From Microbispora amethystogenes (GTDB taxonomy: Bacteria; Actinomycetota; Actinomycetes; Streptosporangiales; Streptosporangiaceae): DNA of 64,000 bases. This document shows, piece by piece, positions 23,499 through 32,264 of this stretch; the first letter of the stretch is position 1, and the number at the start of each line of letters is the position of its first letter. The translations under genes and the position numbers were made by a program. The stretch is from contig NZ_BOOB01000009.1 of NCBI RefSeq assembly GCF_016863015.1, positions 1-64,000 on the forward strand, given 5' to 3'. The notes beneath the pieces are model-generated. The model had not been told where the DNA came from, ran no database searches, and saw only the letters and a program-made list of their open reading frames with translations.

Positions 23499-23634
23499 GG
23501 GTGAGTCTCCCTTCGTCGTCACTCACCTATCCCGGAGTGCGGAATGGGAATACCCCGACGACGTAAGAGCAGGACAGGGCCCCGCCGCGCCGTGGCACGG
23601 GACGCCTCCGGATGCCGCTACTCTTGTGGTGCGG

Positions 23635-23708
23635 GCGCCGCTAGCTCAGTTGGTTAGAGCAGCTGACTCTTAATCAGCGGGTCCGGGGTTCGAGTCCCTG
23701 GCGGCGCA
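23635..23708 (+). tRNA. tRNA-Lys (anticodon CUU), second copy
   Basis: Identical over all 74 bases to the tRNA at 2522, with the same CTT anticodon and TTCGAGT T-loop. Unlike the first copy, CCA is encoded after the discriminator A (23709-23711). Only the tRNA body and the two or three bases before it are shared; the flanks differ. Confidence 0.97.
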
Positions 23709-23839
23709 CCACCACCGCGGTTCACCAGCACGGTTCACCACCGCGGTCGACGTGATCGGATCAGCGCGTCCCAGCTCCGGCCGGGGCGCGCTGATCCGTT
23801 TCGCGCCCGCTCTCCCGTACGGCCCGACGACCTCGCGCG

Positions 23840-26194
23840 TCAGGGCGCGGTGGAGACGTCGAGGAGGGCGGTGAGCTCCAGCGCGGTGAAGGAGCCCAGG
23901 TCCGCCGCGGAGCCGTCGAGCTTGCGCGCCCACAGCGCGTCCATGACCGCCTGGCCACCGCTGAGGTCGATGGTCCCGTTGATCTCCATGATCATCGTCT
24001 CGCCTGCCGCGTCCCGCTCGACGGGCAGCCAGAAGGTCACCGTGTCGCCGGTCCGCAGCCAGGCGCCCTCCGCCGGCCGCAGGCCGGGCCGCCTCGCCAG
24101 GTCGGAGAAGGCGAGCCGACCGTCCCGCTCGGCCCGCCAGACGCCCGCGCCGAGCCACCCCGCCGCGACGCTCCGCCACTCCGGGTCGTCGCCGTGCTGT
24201 TCGAGTTTCCGGTACGCCTGGACGCGCAGGTCGACGGGAAGCTCCTGGCCCGCCCACGGCCGGTCGTCGACGAGGCCGGTCCGTTCCGCCGTCGCCTGCG
24301 GCGCGGTGGCGGTCACCACGGCTGCCCCCACGGCAGTCGTGGTGGCGGTGGGAAGCGGACCGGCCGGTCCGGAGCCGATCTCCTTCGGCGGGCCGGCCCC
24401 GAGACCTCCCGTGGCGAGCAGGCCGGGGACGAGGGCCGAGACCAGGTAGGGCGCGAAGCGCTGCCGGGACGCGCGGACCGGCGTCCAGACGCGCAGCCAG
24501 AGCGGGGCGATCAGGGGCCAGGCGACGAGGAGGGCGGTGACCTCGGTGAGCTGGGTCCGGGCCGACGACAACTGCTCGGGCAGCGATCCGATCACCGTCC
24601 GCGCCGACTCGCCGAAGGAGAACCCGGTGAGGTTCAGGGCGACCAGCTCGAAGACCACGATCGCGGCGATGCGTACCACGACCGCCAAGGGCCAGAGAGC
24701 GGCCAGGGCCGCCGTGCCGCCGGGCCACAGGCGCGCGGCCCACAGGCGGAGCCGTAGCGGAGGATGGCTCAGCAGCGCGAGGGCACGCCGGACGGCGTGC
24801 GCCCGCGGGCGGGCGGGGCCGAGGGCGCGGGCCAGCGCGGCGGGCCCGGCGGCGCTCATCGCGTAACGGTCCGCGCTGAGCTCGGCGGCCCAGAGCCCCG
24901 CCACGGGCAGGATCAGGGTGATCGGGAGCGCGGCGACGACCTTCAGGACGGCCGTGAGCAGCGACGACCCTCCGACGCCGCCCGCGACGAGGTACACCGC
25001 CGACACCGGCGTGAGCACGGCGAGGGCCACGCCCCACATCCTGACGACCCAGGCGAACGGACCGGCGAGACCGACGATCAGGTGGTCTCCCTGGCGCAGG
25101 TGGGCGACCTCGTGGAGCAGCACGGCCCGGGCCGCCTCCCGGTCCCGGCTCCACAGGCTCACCAGCGGGGGGTAGACCGCGACGCGGGCCTCCCGCCAGC
25201 CGACCGGATAGATCCGGGCCAGGCGGTCGTGCCGTTCGCCGAGGCGGACATCGGCGGCGGGGGCGTGGCTCCGGACGAAGGCCGTCATCGCCTCGATCAC
25301 CGGGTCGTCGCTGGGCCGCAGCCGGTGCCGGCGTTCGGCCCATCGCCCGCGCGCCCCGGGAAACAGCACTCCGGCGATCCCGGTCAGCAGGAGGAGCGTG
25401 GGGAGGAACTCCAGGGCTCCGGTCGCGGTGAGGAGTGCCATCGCCCCGCGCTGGACGTTGGTCAGCAGGGAACCGACGAGCACCGTCATGCCGTCGGCGT
25501 CCTGCCGGAGGCCGTCCAGCGCCCCGGGCACGCCCGGGGCGAGGACCCCGAGGAAGTAGAACCAGAGCCACGGCGGCAGCAGCCAGTCGGAGGCGCCGCC
25601 GCCACTTCGGGCGAGCGCCCGCGTGGTCGCGGGCCCGGCCGGAGGCCCCGCGGGAGGGCTGCCGGAAAGCGCCCGGAGGAACGCCTCGATCTCGGCGGGC
25701 TCGCGGTCCTGCTGGAAGACCAGCTTGAGGGTGTCGTAGGTGAGCGACTCCGCGCGGTCCCCGGCGACACCCTGCGCCAGCAGCCGGTTCCGGAGCCCGG
25801 CGATGGCCTGGTCGAGCACGGGAGCAGGGTCGGATGCGGAAGTGGGGCCGGGTGTGGAAGCGGGGCCGGGCTGGGGAGCTCGCGGAGGGACGCCGAAGCC
25901 GGCGGCCGGCCGCCCCGAGCGGAGAGCCAGGAGCATGAGCAGGTTGACCAGCGGATGAGAGGCCAGCAGGCCGAGCAGGTCGCCGGAGACGACGCGGAGC
26001 GCGTCGAGGATGATCGGCAGTTCCCCGGCGCCGCCGCCGCCGAAGCCCCCGGGTTCGGCGGCGGAAGCGCGCAGGAGGTCGCGGCGCCGTCGGCCACCGG
26101 CCACATAGGCCTCGCCCACACGTCCTGCCGAGGCGGCCTCGGCGGGAACGAGATGTTCGGCGAGGCGTTTGGACCAGAATGCGACCGTGTCCAC
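23840..26194 (-). CDS. Membrane metallopeptidase of M48/M56 type
   Basis: 784-residue integral membrane zinc protease. HEVAH at 361-365 gives two zinc ligands and the catalytic Glu; AAELSADRYA with Glu438 gives the third ligand, as in M48. Hydrophobic helices lie at about 70-92, 205-222, 250-280, 378-405, 412-436 and later. A second soluble part (about 620-784) follows. The N-terminal 130 residues are Gly/Pro-rich. GTG at 26194 has GGAGGACCC immediately upstream; longer frames are unlikely because they would cross the intergenic region. It is divergent from a Crp/Fnr gene that leads the CHAT operon, so it may belong to that system. No BlaI-type partner is present. Confidence 0.8.
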   Translation of the reverse strand: MDTVAFWSKRLAEHLVPAEAASAGRVGEAYVAGGRRRRDLLRASAAEPGGFGGGGAGELPIILDALRVVSGDLLGLLASHPLVNLLMLLALRSGRPAAGFGVPPRAPQPGPASTPGPTSASDPAPVLDQAIAGLRNRLLAQGVAGDRAESLTYDTLKLVFQQDREPAEIEAFLRALSGSPPAGPPAGPATTRALARSGGGASDWLLPPWLWFYFLGVLAPGVPGALDGLRQDADGMTVLVGSLLTNVQRGAMALLTATGALEFLPTLLLLTGIAGVLFPGARGRWAERRHRLRPSDDPVIEAMTAFVRSHAPAADVRLGERHDRLARIYPVGWREARVAVYPPLVSLWSRDREAARAVLLHEVAHLRQGDHLIVGLAGPFAWVVRMWGVALAVLTPVSAVYLVAGGVGGSSLLTAVLKVVAALPITLILPVAGLWAAELSADRYAMSAAGPAALARALGPARPRAHAVRRALALLSHPPLRLRLWAARLWPGGTAALAALWPLAVVVRIAAIVVFELVALNLTGFSFGESARTVIGSLPEQLSSARTQLTEVTALLVAWPLIAPLWLRVWTPVRASRQRFAPYLVSALVPGLLATGGLGAGPPKEIGSGPAGPLPTATTTAVGAAVVTATAPQATAERTGLVDDRPWAGQELPVDLRVQAYRKLEQHGDDPEWRSVAAGWLGAGVWRAERDGRLAFSDLARRPGLRPAEGAWLRTGDTVTFWLPVERDAAGETMIMEINGTIDLSGGQAVMDALWARKLDGSAADLGSFTALELTALLDVSTAP

Positions 26195-26324
26195 GGGTCC
26201 TCCACGGGATCGAGGCGACGCGGACAGATCGTGACATTGTTTCTTGGGAACGATCCAGCCTTTTCGCGGAATTTGCGCTATAAATCGAAAAACTCTGATC
26301 CCGTGGTGAATCCAGGGAGCGTAA
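26195..26324. promoter_or_regulatory. Shared divergent promoter region
   Basis: 130 bases, clearly lower in GC than the neighbours. TATAAA at 26279-26284 is a good -10 for the plus-strand Crp/Fnr gene, with TSS near 26291. GTGACATTG and GGGAACGAT segments lie around 26231-26253 but do not form a clear Crp palindrome. Confidence 0.45.
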
Positions 26325-27101
26325 ATGGCCGCATCGACGCCAGAACCTCCACACGGCCCCCGGCGGGTGGGGTCATGGCCTCCCAATACCTTTCTCGGTT
26401 CTCTCGACCCGGGCACGCGAGACGAGATGCTCTCGGCCGGGGATCCGCTCCAGGTGGCCAGCGGAGAGACGATCGTCATGGAGGGGGACAGGAGGACCAG
26501 GCACGTCTTCCTCATCATCCAGGGCTACGTGAAAGTCGTCAGCAACAGCGCGGACGGCAAGGTGGCCCTCCTCGCGATCCGCGCGGGGGGAGACCTCGTC
26601 GGGGAACTCGCCGCGCTCGACGGCAGCCCCCGGGTGGCGTCCGTGGTGACGGTCGGCGCCTGTTTCGTGCGCAGGATCGGGCAGCGCGACTTCCTCGATT
26701 TCCTCGCCCGGCATCCCGGCGCGGCACTCGCGGTCAACGCCACCGTGGCGGGAAAACTGCGCCACGCCACCTGGCAGCGCATCGAGTTCGGGACCTCCCC
26801 CGTGCCCGTCCGCGCGGTGCGGATGCTGCTCTACCTCGCCACCCGGTACGGCGAGGCGACGCGCGAGGGCGTGCTGATCGGATCCCTGACGCAGCAGGAG
26901 TTGGCCGCCATGATCGGCTCCCGGGAGAACAGCGTGCACAAGATCCTGCGGGAGCTCAAGGCCCGCAAGGTGATCGAGACGCGGTACGGGAGGATCCTGA
27001 TCAGGGACAGGCAGGCTCTGTGCGACGCGGCGGGAATCAGCGAAATCCCGTCTGAATACGGAGTCTGGCCGCCGCCGGGACCGCACAGTGAGGAGGACTG
27101 A
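26325..27101 (+). CDS. Crp/Fnr-family transcription regulator
   Basis: 258 residues. A cyclic-nucleotide-binding fold covers about 35-140 (GETIVMEGD, FLIIQGYVKVV, GDLVGELAALDGSPR). The last is the phosphate-binding cassette, but it has Leu-Asp-Gly-Ser-Pro-Arg where true cAMP binders have Arg-Ser. A winged helix-turn-helix covers 180-235 (LTQQELAAMIGSRENSVHKILRELKARKVI). Next to two cyclase-like proteins, a cyclic nucleotide is an attractive ligand, but this is inference. GGGAG seven bases before the ATG. The stop is 40 bases before the next gene. Confidence 0.9.
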   Translation: MAASTPEPPHGPRRVGSWPPNTFLGSLDPGTRDEMLSAGDPLQVASGETIVMEGDRRTRHVFLIIQGYVKVVSNSADGKVALLAIRAGGDLVGELAALDGSPRVASVVTVGACFVRRIGQRDFLDFLARHPGAALAVNATVAGKLRHATWQRIEFGTSPVPVRAVRMLLYLATRYGEATREGVLIGSLTQQELAAMIGSRENSVHKILRELKARKVIETRYGRILIRDRQALCDAAGISEIPSEYGVWPPPGPHSEED

Positions 27102-27141
27102 CGAGGGCGGCTGTTTGGGCGGCTGTGGGGGCGGAGGACGA

Positions 27142-27699
27142 ATGGACGGGTCGGACCCGGTGCGGCGGTTGTGCGCGGTGGTGGAGGCCGAAGGCCCGGT
27201 GGACCATCCGTACTCCCCGGTCGCCGACGTCGTCGAGAGCGCGAGCGCCGCGGCCGGGGTCGACCAGATCACTCTTCAGGTCCTGTCGTCAGGTCTGCTC
27301 CTCGTGCTGAGCTCGGGGGTCAACGAGGCGCGCGTGGTCTCCGACCTGAGCCGGGAGCTGCGCAACGCGCTGTGGCGGCGGAACCGGCGGCTGACCGGCG
27401 CGCACCGCCTGCGCTGCCGGATCTCCTTCCACCAGGGGCTGGTCCGGCTGACCGACGAGGGGTTCGACGGACAGGCCGTGCGGGTCGCCCGCGACCTGTG
27501 CGGCAGCGACGACCTGCGTACGGCCCTGCTGGAAAGCGCCGAGCACGATCTGGCGTTGATCCTCAGCGCCCGGCTCCTCGACGAACTGGCCTATCCGGAG
27601 TCCACCGGCCTGCACCGGGAGCAGTTCCGCAGGGTCACCGCGACCACACAGGGCAGGCACGTCCCGGCGTACGTCTACGCGTACGGCGAGGCGACGTGA
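27142..27699 (+). CDS. Degenerate class III cyclase-like protein
   Basis: 185 residues from ATG at 27142 (GGAGGACGA directly upstream). It aligns by eye with the C-terminal domain of the gene at 30632: RLCAVVEAE against RLCVATDIE; the SSGLLLVLS strand against GDGQFAML; FHQGLVRLTDEGFDGQAVRVARDL against the C-R-G-T-V to Y-V-G-R-T-V-I-A segment. The two metal Asp positions of class III cyclases are replaced by Glu15 and Ser, so catalysis is unlikely. It may act as a regulatory or sensor subunit. The stop overlaps the CHAT gene start (GTGA). Confidence 0.6.
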   Translation: MDGSDPVRRLCAVVEAEGPVDHPYSPVADVVESASAAAGVDQITLQVLSSGLLLVLSSGVNEARVVSDLSRELRNALWRRNRRLTGAHRLRCRISFHQGLVRLTDEGFDGQAVRVARDLCGSDDLRTALLESAEHDLALILSARLLDELAYPESTGLHREQFRRVTATTQGRHVPAYVYAYGEAT

Positions 27700-30635
27700 G
27701 CGGGGACGTGGGCGGGGACGTGGGCGGGGACGTGGGCGGGGGCGGAGCGGTGCTCGCCGGCGAGCCCGCCACGGTCCTGCTCGCCGAGCCCGTGTACCGG
27801 ACGGACGGGCGGCTCGCCGAGTGGCGAGAGGTGCAGCCGCGACCGCGGGACTCCTTCCTGCGCCGGCTGTTCGCCCATGGTGAGCTGTGGCTGCGTCCCG
27901 GCGGCGCGGCCGAGGTGCGCCTGGCGTCGGAGGAGCCGCTGACCGGCTCCTGGCGGGCGGACGGGCCCTTCCCGCTGGTGTCGGCCTCGTGGCCGGACGG
28001 GACGGGGACCCTGGACGGATACCTCTCGGAGGACGCCGGCGGCTGGTGGTTCGACGCCGTCTACACGGGCCCCGGCCGGGTGGGAAGTGCCGTCGTCGCC
28101 CGCGTGAGACAGCGCTTCACGCCCCGGGGCCACCGCCGCGTGCCGGGGCCCGGCGCCGTGGCGGCTCCCGACGTCGCGTCCGGTCCGGTTTCCGGTGTCG
28201 CGTCCGCTCGGGCTATCGGTGTCGCGTCCGCTCCGGCCCGCGAGCTCCGCCCCGGCGCGGCGGAGCCGGTCACGCTCCCGCGGCCTGCCTCGGTGGAGGA
28301 CCTCCGTACGCTGCTCGACGCCGCGTCGCTCCGGGGCCGGTGGCGGGTCGTCGCGGGCCCGGCGTACGGCACGACCGTGACCGTCTCCTCCGCGAGCGCG
28401 TTCGCGGAGCACGGGGGAGGGTTCCTCCGGCTGGCGCGCGGCCCGGAGGTCGCCGTCGGCCTGGCCCCGGCCGCTCCGGGCGCCGGGTGGGAGGTCGTGG
28501 TCCTCGCGAGAGAGGACGCGCCCCCATTGACACTCTTCGGGGCGGGAGACGGGGCGGCGCTGCGCCGTCTCGGCATCGAGTTGCTGGCCGCCGGGAGGTT
28601 CGGTCAGGCCGCGCCGATCCTCGACCGCGCGGCCGAGCTCCACGCGGGCGGCGAGGCGTCCACGAGCACCGGCCGCGTGATCGACCTGCTCGGGCTGTGC
28701 GACGCGCGGATCCGCTGCGCGTTCGCCGGATCCCGCTTCGCCGTCCTGCCCGAGGCGCTGGTCGCCGCGGCGGACGTGCGGCGTCAGGTCACGCTCGGGC
28801 CCGGTGCCTTCACGCCCTGGCTCGACACGCTCCGTTTCCTCCGCGAGACGGTCGAACCGCTGCGTGAGTCGTCGCGCCGGATCGCGGATCTGGCGGGCGC
28901 GGGCCCGTCGCCCTCCGGCCTCGCCGCCGCGGCGGCCGAGTGCGCGGTGGCGGCCGAGACCGTGTACGGCGTGCTGCGCTCGACGGGATCGCCGTCGGAC
29001 GACCCGGAGACGATCGAGTCGTCGGCGGAGCGCGTGGACCGCGCCCTGGCCGCCGGTCAGGACGCGCTGCGGGAGACGGCGGACAGGCTGGCCGCCCAGG
29101 GGGCGCCCGAGCCCGGGTCGGCGGGCGAACTGGTGCTGCTGTCCGCACGCGGCGGCGCCGACGTGCTCGCCCTCATGCGTGACCGACTCGCCCGGTCCGC
29201 CCCCGCGGCCGCGGCGCGGTTCATCCGGGACCAGGCCCGCGAGGCGGCCGGCCTCACCGCCGGCTACGTCGAGATATGGCGTGCCCTGCTCGACTCCCAC
29301 TGGGACAAGATCATCTCAACCGACCAGGCCCTGCCGTTCTACGAGCGGATGGTGACGCTGCTGCTCGATCTCGACGCCTCCGAGGACGCCCTGGTGGCCT
29401 CCGAGATGGCCCGGGCCCGCGCCTTCGCCGACACGCTGCGCGCGAACCGGGCCACACCGGGCGACCCGGCACGGGGGCTGGGCGGCGCCCCGCCGGTGAG
29501 CCGGGAGGGGCTGCGGAGCAGCCTCGCTGGCCACGACGCCGTCGTCGTCGAGTATTTCCTCGCGGGCGACCTGCTCACCGTCTGGGTCTGGCCGCGCGGC
29601 GGCCCGCTCACGCGGGTCACCCGCCGGGTCGACCGGGCCGGGCTGAAGGAGACGGTGAAGGAGTTCGGCCGGCTCGCGCGGATGTCGCGGCACGACGCGG
29701 CGTCGCGTGCGGCGATGGCCGCCGCGCTGCGCCGGCTCGGCGAGGTGCTGTGGGACGTCGTCCCGGCCGGCCTGTTGCCCGCCGATCCGGACGAACCGGT
29801 CACGGTCGTTCCGCACCTCGAGTTGTTCCACGTGCCGTTCGCCGCGCTCCGCGACGCGTCCGGGACGTACCTCGTCCAGCGCCACGCGATCCGGGTGCTG
29901 CCCGCGCTGGCCATGATCCCCGATCTGACCGCGCCGCGCCCGGGACGGCCCGCGAACGCCCCTCCCGAACTGGTGGCGCTGGTCAATCCGCGCCCGCTTC
30001 CCGAGGGGGCACAACTCGACTGGACGCAGGAACGCTTCGGCGAGATCACCGGCGTGTACGGAGAAGCCGTCCGGCTGTACACGGGGGAGAAGGCCACCGC
30101 CGCGACCCTGCGCGAGGTCGCGGGCACCGGGACGGTCCTGTACTTCGGCACCCACGGACGCGCGGTCACCGAGGGGGACAGTGACCCGATGATGTCGTAC
30201 CTCGTGGTCGCGCCCTCCGCCGGTCACGACGGGTACCTGCGCGCCCTGGAGGTGCCCGGGCTCGGCCTCGCGGCCGACCTGGTGATCCTCGCGGCCTGTG
30301 AGACCGGTGGCGGAACGACGACCGCGGACGGCGTCATCGGACTGAGCCGCGCGTTCCTCACCTCCGGGCCCACGGGGCTGATCACGACCCTCTATCCGGT
30401 CGGCGAGCAGGCCGGCCTTTACCTGATGACCGACTTCCACGAGTCCTGGCTGCTCGACGGGCTGGAGCCGGTGAGCGCTCTCCGGCACGCGCAGGCCCGG
30501 GCCGCCTCGGCTCAGCCGGTCACCGCGCAGGAGCCGCACCTGTGGGCGGCGTTCACGTTCTTCGGCTTGGGCTCCGTCACGCGCGCCGCGGGCGAGGCTT
30601 CCACGGCGCAGGCAAGAGAGGCGACACCGAGATGA
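27696..30635 (+). CDS. CHAT-domain (caspase-like) protease
   Basis: 979 residues. The last third is a CHAT domain of the caspase/separase clan: VVPHLELFHVPFAAL, then VLYFGTHGRA with catalytic His820 and LVILAACETGGG with catalytic Cys868, then GLSRAFLTSGPTGLITTLYPV. Residues 1-130 and 200-310 look beta-rich and match nothing I recognise; 310-620 are Ala-rich helices that may be degenerate repeats. GTG at 27696 overlaps the previous stop; in-frame GTG codons recur in the 12-bp repeat just after it, so the exact start is uncertain. The stop overlaps the next gene (ATGA). Bacterial CHAT proteases act in cell-death and defence pathways. Confidence 0.85.
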   Translation: MSGDVGGDVGGDVGGGGAVLAGEPATVLLAEPVYRTDGRLAEWREVQPRPRDSFLRRLFAHGELWLRPGGAAEVRLASEEPLTGSWRADGPFPLVSASWPDGTGTLDGYLSEDAGGWWFDAVYTGPGRVGSAVVARVRQRFTPRGHRRVPGPGAVAAPDVASGPVSGVASARAIGVASAPARELRPGAAEPVTLPRPASVEDLRTLLDAASLRGRWRVVAGPAYGTTVTVSSASAFAEHGGGFLRLARGPEVAVGLAPAAPGAGWEVVVLAREDAPPLTLFGAGDGAALRRLGIELLAAGRFGQAAPILDRAAELHAGGEASTSTGRVIDLLGLCDARIRCAFAGSRFAVLPEALVAAADVRRQVTLGPGAFTPWLDTLRFLRETVEPLRESSRRIADLAGAGPSPSGLAAAAAECAVAAETVYGVLRSTGSPSDDPETIESSAERVDRALAAGQDALRETADRLAAQGAPEPGSAGELVLLSARGGADVLALMRDRLARSAPAAAARFIRDQAREAAGLTAGYVEIWRALLDSHWDKIISTDQALPFYERMVTLLLDLDASEDALVASEMARARAFADTLRANRATPGDPARGLGGAPPVSREGLRSSLAGHDAVVVEYFLAGDLLTVWVWPRGGPLTRVTRRVDRAGLKETVKEFGRLARMSRHDAASRAAMAAALRRLGEVLWDVVPAGLLPADPDEPVTVVPHLELFHVPFAALRDASGTYLVQRHAIRVLPALAMIPDLTAPRPGRPANAPPELVALVNPRPLPEGAQLDWTQERFGEITGVYGEAVRLYTGEKATAATLREVAGTGTVLYFGTHGRAVTEGDSDPMMSYLVVAPSAGHDGYLRALEVPGLGLAADLVILAACETGGGTTTADGVIGLSRAFLTSGPTGLITTLYPVGEQAGLYLMTDFHESWLLDGLEPVSALRHAQARAASAQPVTAQEPHLWAAFTFFGLGSVTRAAGEASTAQAREATPR
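27699..27740 (+). repeat. 12-bp in-frame tandem repeat at the CHAT gene start
   Basis: GCGGGGACGTGG is repeated three times and followed by a partial GCGGGGGCGG, encoding G-D-V-G repeats. Each unit contains an in-frame GTG that could serve as a start. Because the unit is a multiple of three, slippage would not break the gene. Confidence 0.75.
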
Positions 30636-32113
30636 CCGACCAGACAGCCGCCCTTCCCGGTTCGTACGGGCAGGCCGGCGACGCTCCGTCCGACGCGCTG
30701 TCCGAGGCGCCTGCCGACGCTCCGGACGGCTTCCCCTCCGATGAACTGCTCGCCCGCTCCGACCTGTACGGGGCGGAGCACCTGCTCGGCCACGGGACGC
30801 AGCGCCCGCGCGAGTCCGGGGTGGACATCGCCCGGCCCTTCGTCTACCGGGTGCCGGACGAGTGGCTCTCCCCGGTGCTGCGCGACCGCGCCGAGACCAT
30901 GGGCGTACGGCACTGCGAGGCGTTGTTCGCGTTCGACCTGGAGGAGCTGCCTCCCGACCGCCATTACACGGGAGTGCGGTTCGAGGTGCGCCTCGTCGAC
31001 GACGACGCGGTCGCGTTGCGTCTCGCGGTGAGCGAGACGGTGCCGGAGGATGTCGTGGGCCCATGGCCGGGCACCGGGGCGCCGGCCGTGTCGACGGCCG
31101 CGCCGCCGGGCACGTCGACGGGCGTGGAAGGGCGGTACCGGCGGCTGCTCAACCGGCTGCGCGACGTGCCGGGCGACCCGGCGCCGCGCGTCTTCGGCGA
31201 GCGGCGCCCGTCCTTCGGGTTCACCCTCTCGGCCGAGCCCGGGCGTCCACTGACCCGCCGGTCGTACGGCCTGCGCGTGCTGCTCGAACTGCCCGGCGAC
31301 GTTCCGGACCTCGCGGGCAGCCTCGTCGTCGGCACCACGATCAGCCGGGTCCGCCGTACGCGCTCGGATCTCCTGGACGCCGCGCTGGCGACGGCCGAGA
31401 CCTTCGGCGAGCCGCTTCCCGCGCCGGAGAGGCCGCAGGCGGGGGCGAATGCGGGGACGAATGAGGGGGCGCGGCAGAGGACCGGCGGGGCCGCCACCTC
31501 CGTCGCCACCACCTCTGCCGCCACTGTGCGGCTGTGCGTGGCGACGGACATCGAGAAGTACAGCAGGTTCACCGACGACGAGGCCGCTCTGCGGGCGCAG
31601 GAGCGGCTGGTGACCGTGCTGGCGGCGGCCCGGCGCCGGGCGGGCATCGACGAGTCGCGCGTCGACCTGCAGGAGCAGGGCGACGGTCAGTTCGCGATGC
31701 TGCCGCCGGACATCGAGGAGAGGCGGGTCATCCCCGACCTCGTGCGGGCGCTGCGACTGGAGTTGCACGACGTGAACGCCGAGCTGAACAGGGAGGCGAT
31801 GCTCCGGCTCCGGGTCGCCATGTGCCGGGGCACCGTCCGGCGCGGCGCGAACGGCTACGTCGGCCGCACGGTCATCGCGGTCCACCGCGTGCTCGACGCG
31901 CCGTCCGTACGCGCCGCGCTCGCGAACGAGGAGACGGCGACGATGGTCGTCGCCGTCTCGGACTCCGTCTTCATGGAGGTCGTCGCCCAGGGGAGCGGCG
32001 ACCTGGACCCCGACGACTTCCAGCAGGTCAGTGCGAAACTCCCGGAGAAGGGCTTCGAGGAGACCGCGTGGATCCTGGTGCCGCCTCCCGTTCGCAGGGC
32101 CAGGGACTCCTGA
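30632..32113 (+). CDS. Class III nucleotidyl-cyclase-like protein with novel N-terminal domain
   Basis: 493 residues. About 305-470 is a class III cyclase-like domain: CVATDIEKYSRFT with Asp306 and QGDGQFAML with Asp351. The 45-residue gap and the GDG turn fit the two metal-binding Asp of adenylate/guanylate cyclases. The base-selecting and transition-state residues are not obvious, so cyclic-nucleotide synthesis is possible but unproven. Residues 65-245 form a beta-rich domain (RPFVYRVPDEWLSPVLRDRA to GLRVLLELPGDVPD) that I do not recognise; an Ala/Gly/Thr linker separates the two. ATG overlaps the CHAT stop. Confidence 0.7.
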   Translation: MTDQTAALPGSYGQAGDAPSDALSEAPADAPDGFPSDELLARSDLYGAEHLLGHGTQRPRESGVDIARPFVYRVPDEWLSPVLRDRAETMGVRHCEALFAFDLEELPPDRHYTGVRFEVRLVDDDAVALRLAVSETVPEDVVGPWPGTGAPAVSTAAPPGTSTGVEGRYRRLLNRLRDVPGDPAPRVFGERRPSFGFTLSAEPGRPLTRRSYGLRVLLELPGDVPDLAGSLVVGTTISRVRRTRSDLLDAALATAETFGEPLPAPERPQAGANAGTNEGARQRTGGAATSVATTSAATVRLCVATDIEKYSRFTDDEAALRAQERLVTVLAAARRRAGIDESRVDLQEQGDGQFAMLPPDIEERRVIPDLVRALRLELHDVNAELNREAMLRLRVAMCRGTVRRGANGYVGRTVIAVHRVLDAPSVRAALANEETATMVVAVSDSVFMEVVAQGSGDLDPDDFQQVSAKLPEKGFEETAWILVPPPVRRARDS

Positions 32114-32264
32114 CGCGCTCCCGGCCCGGCCAAACGTTGCTTGCAGAGGCACCGATCGAGGAGGCGGAACGGTGTCCCGCCGCAGGGTCGGGGCCGGGCA
32201 GTCGCCACAGCGCAGCACCGGAATGAGACGGCGCACGGACTGCCGTTCACCTGGACGACCTCAG

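Noticed and set aside
2522-23708. Genomic island bounded by the two tRNA-Lys genes
   Set aside because: No integrase in the interval, gene content is ordinary chromosomal type and composition is unchanged, and the repeats are whole tRNAs rather than 3'-end attachment sequences.
23670-26354. 894-codon frame antiparallel in phase to the protease
   Set aside because: An Arg/Gly/Pro-rich shadow of the protease gene on the same strand in another frame.
27171-27696. CHAT gene starting at 27171, giving 1154 residues
   Set aside because: The extension overlaps the whole upstream cyclase-like gene in another frame and is Arg/Gly-rich noise; the GTGA junction at 27696 is the natural start.
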